Source: Vagococcus sp. CY52-2 (GTDB lineage Bacteria; Bacillota; Bacilli; Lactobacillales; Vagococcaceae). From it: 64,000 nt of DNA. The notes under the pieces were generated by a model, which saw only the letters and a program-made list of their open reading frames with translations, ran no database searches and was not told the DNA's origin. Both the position numbers and the translations under genes were made by a program. The DNA lies in assembly GCF_022655055.1 (NCBI RefSeq), contig NZ_CP093384.1:1674001-1738000 (forward strand), in the 5' to 3' direction. Positions 19,685 through 27,920 of this stretch are shown piece after piece (the stretch's first letter is position 1; the number at the start of each line of letters is the position of its first letter).

Positions 19685-20662
19685 GTGTCAAAGTATCAAG
19701 TATTATTATATTATTTATATGTCCCTATTGAAAATCCTGAAGAATTTGCCAAAGAGCATTTAGAATTATGTAAATCATTTAATCTTAAAGGTCGTGTATT
19801 AGTTGCCAAAGAAGGCATCAATGGTACTCTGTCTGGTCTAACTGAAGACACACAACGTTATATGGATTACATGCATGCTGATGAACGTTTCAAAGATATT
19901 TTCTTTAAAATAGATCCAGCTGACGAGCAAGCGTTCAAAAAAATGTTCGTCCGTCCTCGTCCTGAACTAGTCTCTTTAAAATTAGAAGATGATATCAACC
20001 CGTTAGAATTAACTGGAAATTATTTATCACCTCAAGAGTTTAAAGAAGCTATTTTAGATGAGGATACCATTGTCATTGATGCAAGAAATGATTACGAGTA
20101 TGATTTAGGTCACTTTAGAGGAGCTGTTCGTCCAGATATTCGTACATTTAGAGAATTGCCTCAATGGATCCGTGATAACAAGGAAAAATTTATGGATAAA
20201 CGTGTTGTGACTTACTGTACAGGAGGCATTCGTTGTGAAAAATTCTCTGGTTGGTTAGTTCGCGAAGGTTTTAATGATGTTGGCCAATTACATGGCGGTA
20301 TCGCTACTTACGGTCGTGATCCTGAAGTTCAAGGTGAGCTATGGGATGGAAAAATGTATGTATTTGATGAACGTATTAGTGTCCCTATCAACCACGTTGA
20401 TCCTGTTGTCGTCGGAGTTGATTGGTTTGATGGCACGCCTTGTGAGCGTTATGTCAACTGTGGTAATCCAGAATGTAACCGACAAATTTTATGTTCAGAA
20501 GAAAATGAAGCAAAATATGTTCGTGGTTGTTCTCATGACTGTCGTATTCATGAAAGAAATCGTTACATCACTGAAAATAACATTACACCAGAAGAATGGA
20601 TTAAAAGAATTCATGACTTAGGTGAAGAATTTGATGTTGAAAGAATGGAAACAGTTGAGTGA
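19685..20662 (+). CDS. trhO: tRNA uridine(34) hydroxylase TrhO (rhodanese domain)
   Basis: TrhO (YceA/UPF0176) hydroxylates U34 of certain tRNAs using molecular oxygen, a first step to 5-methoxyuridine in Gram-positive bacteria. The 325-residue protein has an acylphosphatase-like N-domain ([16 protein letters not shown]), then a rhodanese domain with active-site loop [15 protein letters not shown] Cys-rich tail follows ([18 protein letters not shown], then [13 protein letters not shown]). It starts at GTG 19685 behind TAGGAGG; a TTG nine codons earlier is not supported. Monocistronic, with its own terminator. Confidence 0.93.
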   Translation: MSKYQVLLYYLYVPIENPEEFAKEHLELCKSFNLKGRVLVAKEGINGTLSGLTEDTQRYMDYMHADERFKDIFFKIDPADEQAFKKMFVRPRPELVSLKLEDDINPLELTGNYLSPQEFKEAILDEDTIVIDARNDYEYDLGHFRGAVRPDIRTFRELPQWIRDNKEKFMDKRVVTYCTGGIRCEKFSGWLVREGFNDVGQLHGGIATYGRDPEVQGELWDGKMYVFDERISVPINHVDPVVVGVDWFDGTPCERYVNCGNPECNRQILCSEENEAKYVRGCSHDCRIHERNRYITENNITPEEWIKRIHDLGEEFDVERMETVE

Positions 20663-20679
20663 TCAATAAATATCTAAAG

Positions 20680-20708
20680 GAATCTTGCATTTTGCAAGAT
20701 TCTTTTTT
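20680..20708 (+). terminator. terminator of trhO
   Basis: GAATCTTGCA (20680-20689) and TGCAAGATTC (20693-20702) form a 10-bp stem with a 3-nt loop and a T6 tail. Confidence 0.9.
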
Positions 20709-20712
20709 ATAT

Positions 20713-20808
20713 AAAAAAGCCACTAGTTTTCACTAGTGGCAAAAAGGAGTTATTTATTTACTTTGGAGGAGTAAATAAAATGAAAAAGTTTGTTAGGGTT
20801 GTTTTGTT
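20713..20808 (-). ncRNA. candidate antisense RNA of the peptide unit (one per unit)
   Basis: On the minus strand TTTTCA (20842-20837), 16 bp and TATAAG (20820-20815) predict a start near 20808, inside the peptide frame. The transcript would cross the start codon and ribosome site and stop at the hairpin 20740-20719 followed by TTTTTT. The same elements recur at +195, +390 and +585. In unit 4, where the sequence has diverged, TTATCA-16-TATAAG still fits. Expression is not shown. Confidence 0.45.
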
Positions 20809-20839
20809 GGTATGCTTATATACTAACCTCTTTTTATGA
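20780..20839 (+). CDS. 19-residue hydrophobic peptide, unit 1 (toxin-like candidate)
   Basis: The frame encodes MKKFVRVVLLVCLYTNLFL: three basic residues near the start, then a hydrophobic stretch able to span a membrane. GGAGGAG lies 8 nt upstream of the ATG, an excellent ribosome site. Size and character match type I toxins such as Ibs or Ldr, but the sequence itself is not one I recognise, and there is no Fst-type proline/glycine pattern. The ribosome site is in the loop of a perfect TTTATTTAC/GTAAATAAA stem that abuts the ATG. Function is inferred from layout only. Confidence 0.5.
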   Translation: MKKFVRVVLLVCLYTNLFL

Positions 20840-20974
20840 AAAAACGATGTCCTTTTTCATGCTTTTTGTGACCTTTTACTTAAGAAAACGTAAAGAACAT
20901 CCCACATAAAAAAGCCACTAGTTTTTACTAGTGGCAAAAAGGAGTTGTTTATTTACTTTGGAGGAGTAAATAAA

Positions 20975-21034
20975 ATGAAAAAGTTTGTTAGGGTTGTTTT
21001 GTTGGTATGCTTATATACTAACCTCTTTTTATGA
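20975..21034 (+). CDS. 19-residue hydrophobic peptide, unit 2
   Basis: The peptide is identical to that of unit 1 (MKKFVRVVLLVCLYTNLFL), exactly 195 bp downstream, with the same ribosome site and hairpin. The preceding terminator-type hairpin has a TTTT loop in place of TTTC. Confidence 0.5.
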   Translation: MKKFVRVVLLVCLYTNLFL

Positions 21035-21169
21035 AAAAACGATGTCCTTTTTCATGCTTTTTGTGACCTTTTACTTAAGAAAACGTAAAGAACATCCCAC
21101 ATAAAAAAGCCACTAGTTTTTACTAGTGGCAAAAAGGAGTTGTTTATTTACTTTGGAGGAGTAAATAAA

Positions 21170-21229
21170 ATGAAAAAGTTTGTTAGGGTTGTTTTGTTGG
21201 TATGCTTATATACTAACCTCTTTTTATGA
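21170..21229 (+). CDS. 19-residue hydrophobic peptide, unit 3
   Basis: The third identical copy of the peptide frame, again at a 195-bp interval. Differences from unit 2 fall outside the frame, for example two single-base changes shortly after the stop codon. Confidence 0.5.
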   Translation: MKKFVRVVLLVCLYTNLFL

Positions 21230-21364
21230 AAAAGCGATGTCCTTTTTTATGCTTTTTGTGACCTTTTACTTAAGAAAACGTAAAGAACATCCCACATAAA
21301 AAAGCCACTAGTTTTTACTAGTGGCAAAAAGGAGTTGTTTATTTACTTTGGAGGAGTAAATAAA

Positions 21365-21424
21365 ATGAAAAAGTTTGTTAGGGTTGTTTTGTTGGTACAC
21401 TTATATAGTAATATCAAACCATGA
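21365..21424 (+). CDS. 19-residue peptide, diverged unit 4
   Basis: The frame encodes MKKFVRVVLLVHLYSNIKP. The first 11 codons and all upstream elements match units 1-3; then the end changes and loses hydrophobicity. The length and stop position are kept. This could be the oldest, partly inactive unit at the array edge, or a distinct variant. Confidence 0.4.
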   Translation: MKKFVRVVLLVHLYSNIKP

Positions 21425-21493
21425 TAAAACAATGCCTTTTTTTATTAGTTTATTTAAACTTTTACTTAAGAAAATATAAAGATAAATTCCTCT

Positions 21494-22678
21494 CTACTTT
21501 TCTTTATATAATTTAAATCCTGGAATAGTCAGCATGATACATAAACTTACTAAGTAAATAGCCGATAAACACACCACTACAGCTGTTAGGGAATAATTGT
21601 CCATTAAAAAGCCAATCACAACAGAAGAAAAACCACCAATTGCGCGACCTAAGTTCATAATCACATTATTAGCTGTCGCACGTATTTCAGTTGGGTAAAG
21701 TGAACTGATTATTGCACCGTATCCACCATACATACCATTAATAAAGTAGCCAACTAACATCGTTGACAGTAGTAAACTCCATTGACCTTTTGACAATATA
21801 ATCAGATAAACTGATAAAGACGAAAAAATCAAAAATAATCCAAAAGATAATTTAGGGCCTAACTTATCCATCACCGTTCCAAATGTTAACATCCCTAAAC
21901 TCATACCAAAGATAGTACTAATCATCCACAATGACGATCCTGATACAGACAAGCCTAGTTGTATTTGCATAATAGATGGTAACCAGTTCATCAACCCGAA
22001 ATATCCCGCAATTTGGACCGTTACCATTAAAGTTAGTCCCACCGTTTGCCAAGTCGTTTGAGCGTCTTTAAATAATAAAGATAATGTTGGTTTTTCACCA
22101 CTTTCTTGACGTTCTTTAAAACTTTCTGGCTCTGTTAGCCCTCTTCGAATAAACAAGACAAAAAATATTGGTAAAACACCTATAACATACAACATCTTCC
22201 AACCTAGTACAGGAATAATCAATGAGGCTAAAATAGCCGCAACAATTGCTCCTACTTGTCCACCAATCGCAACTACCGACGTTGCTCTTGCTAAGTTTTT
22301 CTTTGAAAATGTTTCTGAAACAAGTGACATACATGCCCCATACTCTCCACCTGCTCCCACACCTGCAATAAAACGGAATAAATAAACCAAATAAATATTT
22401 GAAGCAAAAAACATCAACAATGATGCCATAGAAAAAGTAACAACTGTATATGAAAAGACTTTAACTCTTCCTATTTTATCGGCTAAAAGGCCAAAAAAAA
22501 TACCACCTGCCAACATGCCCAAATTAGTAATAGTGGAAATAAATCCCGCTTGAGCACTTGTAACCTGTAGTGATGAAATAATAGATGATAATGAAAATGC
22601 TAAAAACATGATATCCATGTTCTCTAACCCGATACCTGCTGCTGTTGATACTAAAACTTTTCGTTGATACTTAGACAC
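21494..22678 (-). CDS. MFS transporter, metabolite:H+ symporter type
   Basis: This 394-residue integral membrane protein has twelve hydrophobic helices and the MFS loop motif GLLADKIGRVKVF between helices 2 and 3, with a related TVMDKLG motif in the second half. RFIAGVGAGGEYGACMSLVSE is typical of the aromatic-acid/sialic-acid/sugar-acid symporter group (AAHS/NanT-like). The substrate cannot be read from sequence, and no catabolic gene is adjacent. I prefer GTG 22676-22678, which lies 9 nt from AAGGAG; a TTG two codons earlier is too close. Confidence 0.85.
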   Translation of the reverse strand: MSKYQRKVLVSTAAGIGLENMDIMFLAFSLSSIISSLQVTSAQAGFISTITNLGMLAGGIFFGLLADKIGRVKVFSYTVVTFSMASLLMFFASNIYLVYLFRFIAGVGAGGEYGACMSLVSETFSKKNLARATSVVAIGGQVGAIVAAILASLIIPVLGWKMLYVIGVLPIFFVLFIRRGLTEPESFKERQESGEKPTLSLLFKDAQTTWQTVGLTLMVTVQIAGYFGLMNWLPSIMQIQLGLSVSGSSLWMISTIFGMSLGMLTFGTVMDKLGPKLSFGLFLIFSSLSVYLIILSKGQWSLLLSTMLVGYFINGMYGGYGAIISSLYPTEIRATANNVIMNLGRAIGGFSSVVIGFLMDNYSLTAVVVCLSAIYLVSLCIMLTIPGFKLYKEK

Positions 22679-22786
22679 GAACAATCGCTCCTTCTTTTAA
22701 CCATTTTTACTATTAAATCATAATTATTCACAAAAAGAAAGAAAAATTTTCGTTTTTTATTATTTTGTTTTTTACAGCAATTAAAA

Positions 22787-22824
22787 AAGACATCAAACAC
22801 CTCTTATTAGATGTTTGATATCTT
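22787..22824 (-). terminator. terminator of relA-dtd
   Basis: AAGA-C-ATCAAACA (22787-22799) pairs with TGTTTGAT-A-TCTT (22812-22824). On the minus strand a TTTTTT run follows. Confidence 0.8.
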
Positions 22825-22829
22825 TCTAA

Positions 22830-23267
22830 TTATTTGTCATAAATAATCGTTACAGGTCCATCATTTTTTATATCAACTAACATATCCGCTCCAAAAATAC
22901 CTTCTTTAACTTCTAGTCCTTCTTGACGTAATCGTTTATTAAAGTAATCATAGAGTTTACTTGCCATATTCGGATGACCTGCTTTAGCAAAACTTGGACG
23001 ATTACCCTTTTTAATATCTGCTAATAAAGTAAACTGTGAAATGGATAAAATGCTACCTTCAATTTGATGGATATCAAGATTCATCTTTCCATCGTCATCT
23101 TCAAAAACTCTTAGTTTACTTATTTTTTTTGCCAGATAATCTGCTTCTTCTTTCGTATCTTCTTCTGCAATACCAACTAAAAGCATATATCCTTTTTTAA
23201 TACTCGCTACTTTTTTGTTATCTATTGAGACACTTGCTTCTGATACACGTTGCAATACTACTCGCAT
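22830..23267 (-). CDS. dtd: D-aminoacyl-tRNA deacylase
   Basis: DTD removes D-amino acids (and glycine from tRNA-Ala) mischarged onto tRNAs. The 145-residue protein has the two active-site signatures SQFTLLAD (about residues 78-85) and NDGPVTI near the C-terminus, with the cross-subunit Gly-Pro pair. AGGTGAG precedes the ATG. It starts 11 bp after the relA stop; relA-dtd is a conserved pair in Firmicutes. Confidence 0.96.
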   Translation of the reverse strand: MRVVLQRVSEASVSIDNKKVASIKKGYMLLVGIAEEDTKEEADYLAKKISKLRVFEDDDGKMNLDIHQIEGSILSISQFTLLADIKKGNRPSFAKAGHPNMASKLYDYFNKRLRQEGLEVKEGIFGADMLVDIKNDGPVTIIYDK

Positions 23268-23278
23268 ACTGTTCTCAC

Positions 23279-25495
23279 CTACCCTTTTGTTCGCTTCACG
23301 CTATGAACGTCTGGTATATTTTTTATCTTATCAACAATTTGTTCTAGATGAGCCAAATTACGAATACTTATTGTTAAATGGATGACACCCATTTTATTCT
23401 TAGCTGTCTTTGCTTCTACACTCATCAGTTTTTTAGTATTAGCATTCACAACGAGTAGCACATCATTTAATAATCCTGAGCGATTGTAGCCGTAAATTTC
23501 TAAATCAGCATTGTACTCCGTTTCACTATTGGCTGCTGTATCTTCCCACTCAACTTCAATTTGACGCTCTTTTACTTCAGGAGAACTATTCATATTTGGG
23601 CAATCCTTACGGTGAATAGACACACCCCGACCTTTTGTAATGTAACCAACAATTTCATCACCTGGTACAGGATTACAACAACGACTAATTCGGACTAATA
23701 AATTATCCGCACCCTGAATAACGACGCCACCTTCATGGCGAATTTTCATTCGATTAGCTTCTTTTTTCTGTGCAGATTGTTTCATTAATTCTTCGTTTTC
23801 TTCTTGTTGCTTTTTAATGCCTCGTTCTTTACGTTCTTTTTCTGTTAGACGATTAAACACAACTTGTGCGGTGATTTCACCAAAACCAACAGCCGCATAC
23901 AAATCATCTAATTGCTGGAATGCAAATTTTTCTAATGCATCATCAACTTTTTCTTTTGTTAAAAAATCTTTGGCGACAAAATCATTGTCTTCAAACATTT
24001 TTTCAAGTTGATGTTTTCCTTTATCAATGTTTTCTTCTCTATCACGAATTTTGAAGAATCGTTTGATTTTATTTCTGGCTTTACTTGTCACCACCATATT
24101 AACCCAATCTTGACTAGGTCCAAATGAATTTTGAGAAGTTAAGACCTCAATGATGTCCCCGTTTTTTAGCTTATAATCAAGTGGAACCATCTTACCATTA
24201 ACTTTTGCACCTGTAGTCTTATTTCCGACTTCAGTATGGATATTATAAGCAAAATCAAGGGGGCCTGAGCCTTTCGGTAATTCCGTTACGTCTCCTTTTG
24301 GTGTGAACACGTATACTTTATCACTAAAGATTTCACCTTTAACATTAGCCATAAACTCAGAGGCATCATAATTTTCATCTTGTAACTCAATGATTTCACG
24401 AAGTAGACTAATTTGGTTAGCATTATTATCCGTTTGTTGCTCTGTTTTTCCTTCTTTATACGCCCAATGAGCTGCTACCCCAAACTCGGCAATTTGATGC
24501 ATCTCATGCGTTCTAATTTGAATTTCAATTGGACTACCATTAGGTCCAATAATTGTGGTATGGAGTGATTGGTACATATTTGTCTTAGGTACTGCAATAT
24601 AATCTTTAAATCGTCCAGGAAGTGGTTTCCACTTTGTATGAATTGCGCCTAAAACAGCATAACAATCTTTAATTGAATCAACAATCACACGAATAGCTAA
24701 TAAATCATAAATTTCAGAGAATTCTTTTTTCTTATCATGCATTTTACAATAAATTGAATAGATATGTTTTGGACGACCATAAATTTCACCGTAAATTCCC
24801 AACTCTTCTGTCGCTTCTCTAATCTCTTCTACTGCTTGAGCGACATATTGTTCTCGTTCACCACGTTTTGATTTCATCAAGTGAACAATGCGATAATATT
24901 GACGAGGATTCAAATAATGAAGAGAGCGATCTTCAAGCTCCCACTTAATCAAACTAATCCCCAATCGATGAGCTAAGGGAGCATAGATTTCCAAGGTTTC
25001 CTTTGCAATACGTCGTTGTTTGTCTTCTCTTAAATGATTCAGTGTTCGCATATTATGAACTCTATCTGCTAGTTTCACCATAATCACACGCAAGTCTTGT
25101 GACATGGCTAATAACATTTTACGATGATTTTCAGCGAGTTGTTCTTCATGTGATTTGTATTTAATTTTCCCAAGTTTTGTCACACCATCTACTAGCATGG
25201 CAACGTCTGGACCAAATTCTTTTTCCAAGTCTTCTAACGTAACATCTGTGTCTTCCACCACATCATGTAGAAACCCTGTGGCAACAGTATGAGGATCCAT
25301 GTTTAATTCAGCCAAAATCCCTGCTACTTGGATGGGATGAATAATATATGGCTCCCCTGATTTTCTAAATTGTTCTTTATGTGCTTCTCTTGCGTAATCA
25401 CTTGCTTTCTCAACAAATGCAACATGCTGAGGGTTCATATAAGTCGATACCATTTTTATTACTTCTTCAGCGGTCAAATCTTTTTCTTTTGGCAT
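23279..25495 (-). CDS. relA: bifunctional (p)ppGpp synthetase/hydrolase (RSH)
   Basis: This is the ribosome-associated alarmone enzyme of the stringent response. The 738-residue protein contains the HD hydrolase domain with intact FLHDVVEDT (about residues 75-83), then the synthetase domain ([37 protein letters not shown]). A TGS domain ([14 protein letters not shown]), a zinc-finger-like region with [16 protein letters not shown], and a C-terminal ACT domain follow. Intact HDxxED means it should both make and degrade (p)ppGpp. AAGGAGGGG lies before the ATG. Its leader has a promoter and a terminator-like hairpin. Confidence 0.96.
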   Translation of the reverse strand: MPKEKDLTAEEVIKMVSTYMNPQHVAFVEKASDYAREAHKEQFRKSGEPYIIHPIQVAGILAELNMDPHTVATGFLHDVVEDTDVTLEDLEKEFGPDVAMLVDGVTKLGKIKYKSHEEQLAENHRKMLLAMSQDLRVIMVKLADRVHNMRTLNHLREDKQRRIAKETLEIYAPLAHRLGISLIKWELEDRSLHYLNPRQYYRIVHLMKSKRGEREQYVAQAVEEIREATEELGIYGEIYGRPKHIYSIYCKMHDKKKEFSEIYDLLAIRVIVDSIKDCYAVLGAIHTKWKPLPGRFKDYIAVPKTNMYQSLHTTIIGPNGSPIEIQIRTHEMHQIAEFGVAAHWAYKEGKTEQQTDNNANQISLLREIIELQDENYDASEFMANVKGEIFSDKVYVFTPKGDVTELPKGSGPLDFAYNIHTEVGNKTTGAKVNGKMVPLDYKLKNGDIIEVLTSQNSFGPSQDWVNMVVTSKARNKIKRFFKIRDREENIDKGKHQLEKMFEDNDFVAKDFLTKEKVDDALEKFAFQQLDDLYAAVGFGEITAQVVFNRLTEKERKERGIKKQQEENEELMKQSAQKKEANRMKIRHEGGVVIQGADNLLVRISRCCNPVPGDEIVGYITKGRGVSIHRKDCPNMNSSPEVKERQIEVEWEDTAANSETEYNADLEIYGYNRSGLLNDVLLVVNANTKKLMSVEAKTAKNKMGVIHLTISIRNLAHLEQIVDKIKNIPDVHSVKRTKG

Positions 25496-25512
25496 ATTTT
25501 CCCCTCCTTATG

Positions 25513-25590
25513 AAAAAAAAGTACCACAATAGTACTTTTTAACTTAATTCTATTACTCTTATTATAACGCACTTAATTCACTATTTTCAA
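25513..25590 (-). promoter_or_regulatory. relA promoter with an attenuator-like hairpin in the leader
   Basis: On the minus strand TTGAAA (25590-25585), 18 bp and TATAAT (25566-25561) predict a start near 25553. Some 15 nt later, AAAAGTAC pairs with GTACTTTT (25539-25532 and 25524-25517), followed by a T-run, before the AAGGAGGGG ribosome site. The hairpin may terminate read-through from rsmE, or attenuate relA itself. Confidence 0.6.
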
Positions 25591-25613
25591 TTTATCGTAA
25601 TTTTTTTATTTGT

Positions 25614-26369
25614 TTATTCTTCACATAGTTCCCATTGATAACTCATAGCTGATAACGCGTAAAGTGGTGCTGTTTCAGCTCGTAAAATACGTGGCCCTAA
25701 CGCACAACTTTTAACGTCATACTCTTCTAATATCTTAATCTCTTCTGGTGTTAAACCACCTTCTGGACCAAAAATAATCAGTAAAGACTCACCAAGGTTA
25801 CAAGCCGATAATGTGGTAGTAAACTGGCTTTTCTCACCTTGCTTACTAGACTCTTCATAAGCCACTAAACAATGAGTGAAGCCCTTTGATTTTTCCAATA
25901 ACTCTTTAAAAGAACGATATAGTTGGATATCAGGCACAACTTGTCTATGGGATTGTTCAGACGCTTCTTTTACGATTTTTTCCAATCGTTGCGTTTTCTT
26001 AATTCGTTTTTTCTCATCCCATTTGACGACAGACGTTTTTGAAGGAAAACCGATTAATTCATTCATGCCAAGCTCCGTACCTTTTTGTGCGACTAATTCT
26101 AGTTTATCGCCTTTAGTATACCCACAAGCGATTGTCACATTGACTGGCATCTCTTTTTTCATCTCTTCTTTTGAGACTTCACTAAATATAATCGTAGACT
26201 CTTCTATAGACACAATGATTGCTTTGATGGCCACTTGGTTTTGAAAGACTAAAAAGCATTCATCATCTACTGTCATACGCATCACATGTTTCGCATGATG
26301 AAAATCATCTCCAACTAATTCAAACGTTTCTTGTCCCTCATAATCATATGGCAAAAAATAACGTTGCAT
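25614..26369 (-). CDS. rsmE: 16S rRNA m3U1498 methyltransferase
   Basis: RsmE methylates U1498 of 16S rRNA in assembled small subunits, using a SPOUT (knotted) SAM site. The 251-residue protein has an N-terminal PUA-like part with HHAKHVMRM, and the SPOUT core with KGTELGMNELIGFPSKTSV, LIIFGPEGGLTPEEI and LGPRILRAETAPLYALSAM. It starts 2 bp after prmA, so the two are translationally close; prmA-rsmE is a common pair. Confidence 0.95.
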   Translation of the reverse strand: MQRYFLPYDYEGQETFELVGDDFHHAKHVMRMTVDDECFLVFQNQVAIKAIIVSIEESTIIFSEVSKEEMKKEMPVNVTIACGYTKGDKLELVAQKGTELGMNELIGFPSKTSVVKWDEKKRIKKTQRLEKIVKEASEQSHRQVVPDIQLYRSFKELLEKSKGFTHCLVAYEESSKQGEKSQFTTTLSACNLGESLLIIFGPEGGLTPEEIKILEEYDVKSCALGPRILRAETAPLYALSAMSYQWELCEE

Positions 26370-26371
26370 GT

Positions 26372-27319
26372 TTAATCCTCCAATTGTTTTTTAACAATGA
26401 TGGCATACCAATCTTTTTGTTTAAATAATTGATCCACAATAAACTTTTCTTTTTCTAATTCTTCTAAAATCATTGGTACCTTGTCTTCAATAATTCCTGA
26501 AATAATCAGTGTTCCGTCATCTTTCAGGCAACGATGCGCATCTTTTAACATCAGCACAATAATGTCAGCCAAAATATTTGCCACAATGACATCCGCTTTT
26601 TTATCAACACCATTTAATAAGTCATTAGCCGAAACATGTACGTCTTTTGCAATAGGATTTAATGCCATGTTTTCTTTTGCGGAATTAACCGCAACCTCGT
26701 CTAAATCATAAGCAAACACATCTTCTGCTCCTAAAAACTTACTCGCAATACTTAATACGCCAGATCCTGTCCCCACATCTAATACCATTTCTCCCCCCCG
26801 AAGAGTCACTTCAAGCGCTTGTAACGTCAAACGTGTGGTTGGGTGTGTTCCTGTTCCAAATGCCATCCCTGGATCAAGATAAATGATATGTTCATCAGGA
26901 TTGTTTGGTGTATACTCTTGCCACTCAGGGACGATCGTTAAATAACGACTAATATTTACTGGATGATAATATTTTTTCCAAGCAGTCGCCCAATCACTTT
27001 CTTCTACTTCAGAAGCTGTGATGCTATATTCACCAATATCTAACCCAAAAGAAGCTAGTTCTTCTACTTTTGGTTGAATACTAGGAATAATTTCTGGTAA
27101 AAATAACGTTTCTGGGAAATAAGCAATCACTTCTGCCCCTTCTTTTCGATGAGAAAATGTCTCCTTATCTAGAATCTCACCAAAAGGGTCACTCTCAAAA
27201 TTTACTAAGTCCATCGCGTCTTCTATCGCAACACCATTAGCTCCTGCTTCCATTAAAATACTTGATACTGCTTCTACTGCCTCACTGGAAGTAATAACAG
27301 ATAATTGATTCCACTTCAT
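26372..27319 (-). CDS. prmA: ribosomal protein L11 methyltransferase
   Basis: PrmA trimethylates L11 (rplK at 0.75-1.2 kb) at several lysines and its N-terminus. The 315-residue protein has the substrate-recognition N-domain, an aromatic linker, and the SAM-binding motif LDVGTGSGVLSIASKFLGA. DPGMAFGTGTHPTTRLTLQAL and the VANILADIIV motif (NPPY-like NIL variant) follow. The ribosome site AAAAGGGAG precedes ATG 27317-27319. Confidence 0.95.
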   Translation of the reverse strand: MKWNQLSVITSSEAVEAVSSILMEAGANGVAIEDAMDLVNFESDPFGEILDKETFSHRKEGAEVIAYFPETLFLPEIIPSIQPKVEELASFGLDIGEYSITASEVEESDWATAWKKYYHPVNISRYLTIVPEWQEYTPNNPDEHIIYLDPGMAFGTGTHPTTRLTLQALEVTLRGGEMVLDVGTGSGVLSIASKFLGAEDVFAYDLDEVAVNSAKENMALNPIAKDVHVSANDLLNGVDKKADVIVANILADIIVLMLKDAHRCLKDDGTLIISGIIEDKVPMILEELEKEKFIVDQLFKQKDWYAIIVKKQLED

Positions 27320-27334
27320 TGTCTAATCTCCCTT

Positions 27335-27808
27335 TTAATACTTTGGATAAGCTACCATAGCTGTCTCGTCATTATTTTTTTTCATCTCTTCAAATGCCTC
27401 ATCATTCCACACTAATTCAAATGTTTCAATGGTTTCATCATTTAAAAAGTCTAGTAAATCATCTTGTCCATTCACTAACACTTCTGCCAAATAGTTTGCT
27501 AACGCTGTGATATCTCCTTTTGTCATCCCTTTTTTACGATTAAATGGAATCATAGCTAAATACTCTAACTCATCAGGTACTTCTTTATCATCAGCATATA
27601 ATACTAAGCTGTCTTCAAATTCAATCACTTCTTCTTCAGATTGTGTTCCTTCTTCATCTTCAATGACATCATTTAATTTGTTTTCAGCAAATAATACGAT
27701 AGATACTTCAATTCGGTGTTGTCTGACATCCCAATCAATAGCAAAGTCAAATTCTTCTAAGACTTTTTCAAGTTGTTTTTCTAATTCTGTTAACATATTG
27801 TCTTTCAT
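27335..27808 (-). CDS. DUF3013 family protein
   Basis: This acidic, soluble protein of about 157 residues matches the DUF3013 group, found next to prmA in streptococci and enterococci. Seen are LEKQLEKVLEEFDFAIDWDV and a strongly acidic middle (VIEDEEGTQSEEE), then the block from RKKGMTKGDITALANYLAEV onward. No catalytic motif or membrane segment is visible and the function is unknown. The start is uncertain: GTG 27820 and two in-frame ATGs all lack a strong ribosome site. It ends 15 bp before prmA. Confidence 0.75.
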   Translation of the reverse strand: MKDNMLTELEKQLEKVLEEFDFAIDWDVRQHRIEVSIVLFAENKLNDVIEDEEGTQSEEEVIEFEDSLVLYADDKEVPDELEYLAMIPFNRKKGMTKGDITALANYLAEVLVNGQDDLLDFLNDETIETFELVWNDEAFEEMKKNNDETAMVAYPKY

Positions 27809-27868
27809 TTTTTCACACACTTACACTTTCTTTGTATTGTCTCTCCTATCATACAAAAGTTGGTAGCA

Positions 27869-27896
27869 TTTGCCAATACTAAACCTATGTTATAAT
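27869..27896 (+). promoter_or_regulatory. promoter of rarA
   Basis: TTTGCC (27869-27874), a 16-bp spacer and TATAAT (27891-27896), with a TGn extension, end 24 bp before the rarA start codon. Confidence 0.6.
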
Positions 27897-27920
27897 GAGT
27901 TTATTAAAGGGGGAAGACAG

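Larger units (their letters stand above)
20711..21490 (+). repeat. four tandem 195-bp units, each with a small peptide gene
   Basis: Units start at 20711, 20906, 21101 and 21296. Units 1-3 differ at only a few positions. Unit 4 is identical through its first half, then diverges sharply after codon 11 of the peptide (near 21397). In order, each unit holds a GCCACTAGT/ACTAGTGGC hairpin that is a terminator only for minus-strand transcripts, a 9-bp stem that puts GGAGGA in its loop, a 19-codon hydrophobic open frame, and an opposing promoter inside the frame. There are no short spacers, so it is not CRISPR. The layout resembles a type I toxin-antitoxin array. Unit 1 also has TTGCAT-17-TATATA just upstream (20685-20713), a possible sense promoter. 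Confidence 0.85.

Noticed and set aside
20274-20621. Plus-strand open frame of 115 codons
   Set aside because: Frame-shifted shadow of trhO; low-complexity composition and no family likeness.
20711-21490. Repeat array as a CRISPR locus
   Set aside because: Repeats are 195 bp, contiguous and without short unique spacers; each holds a coding frame.
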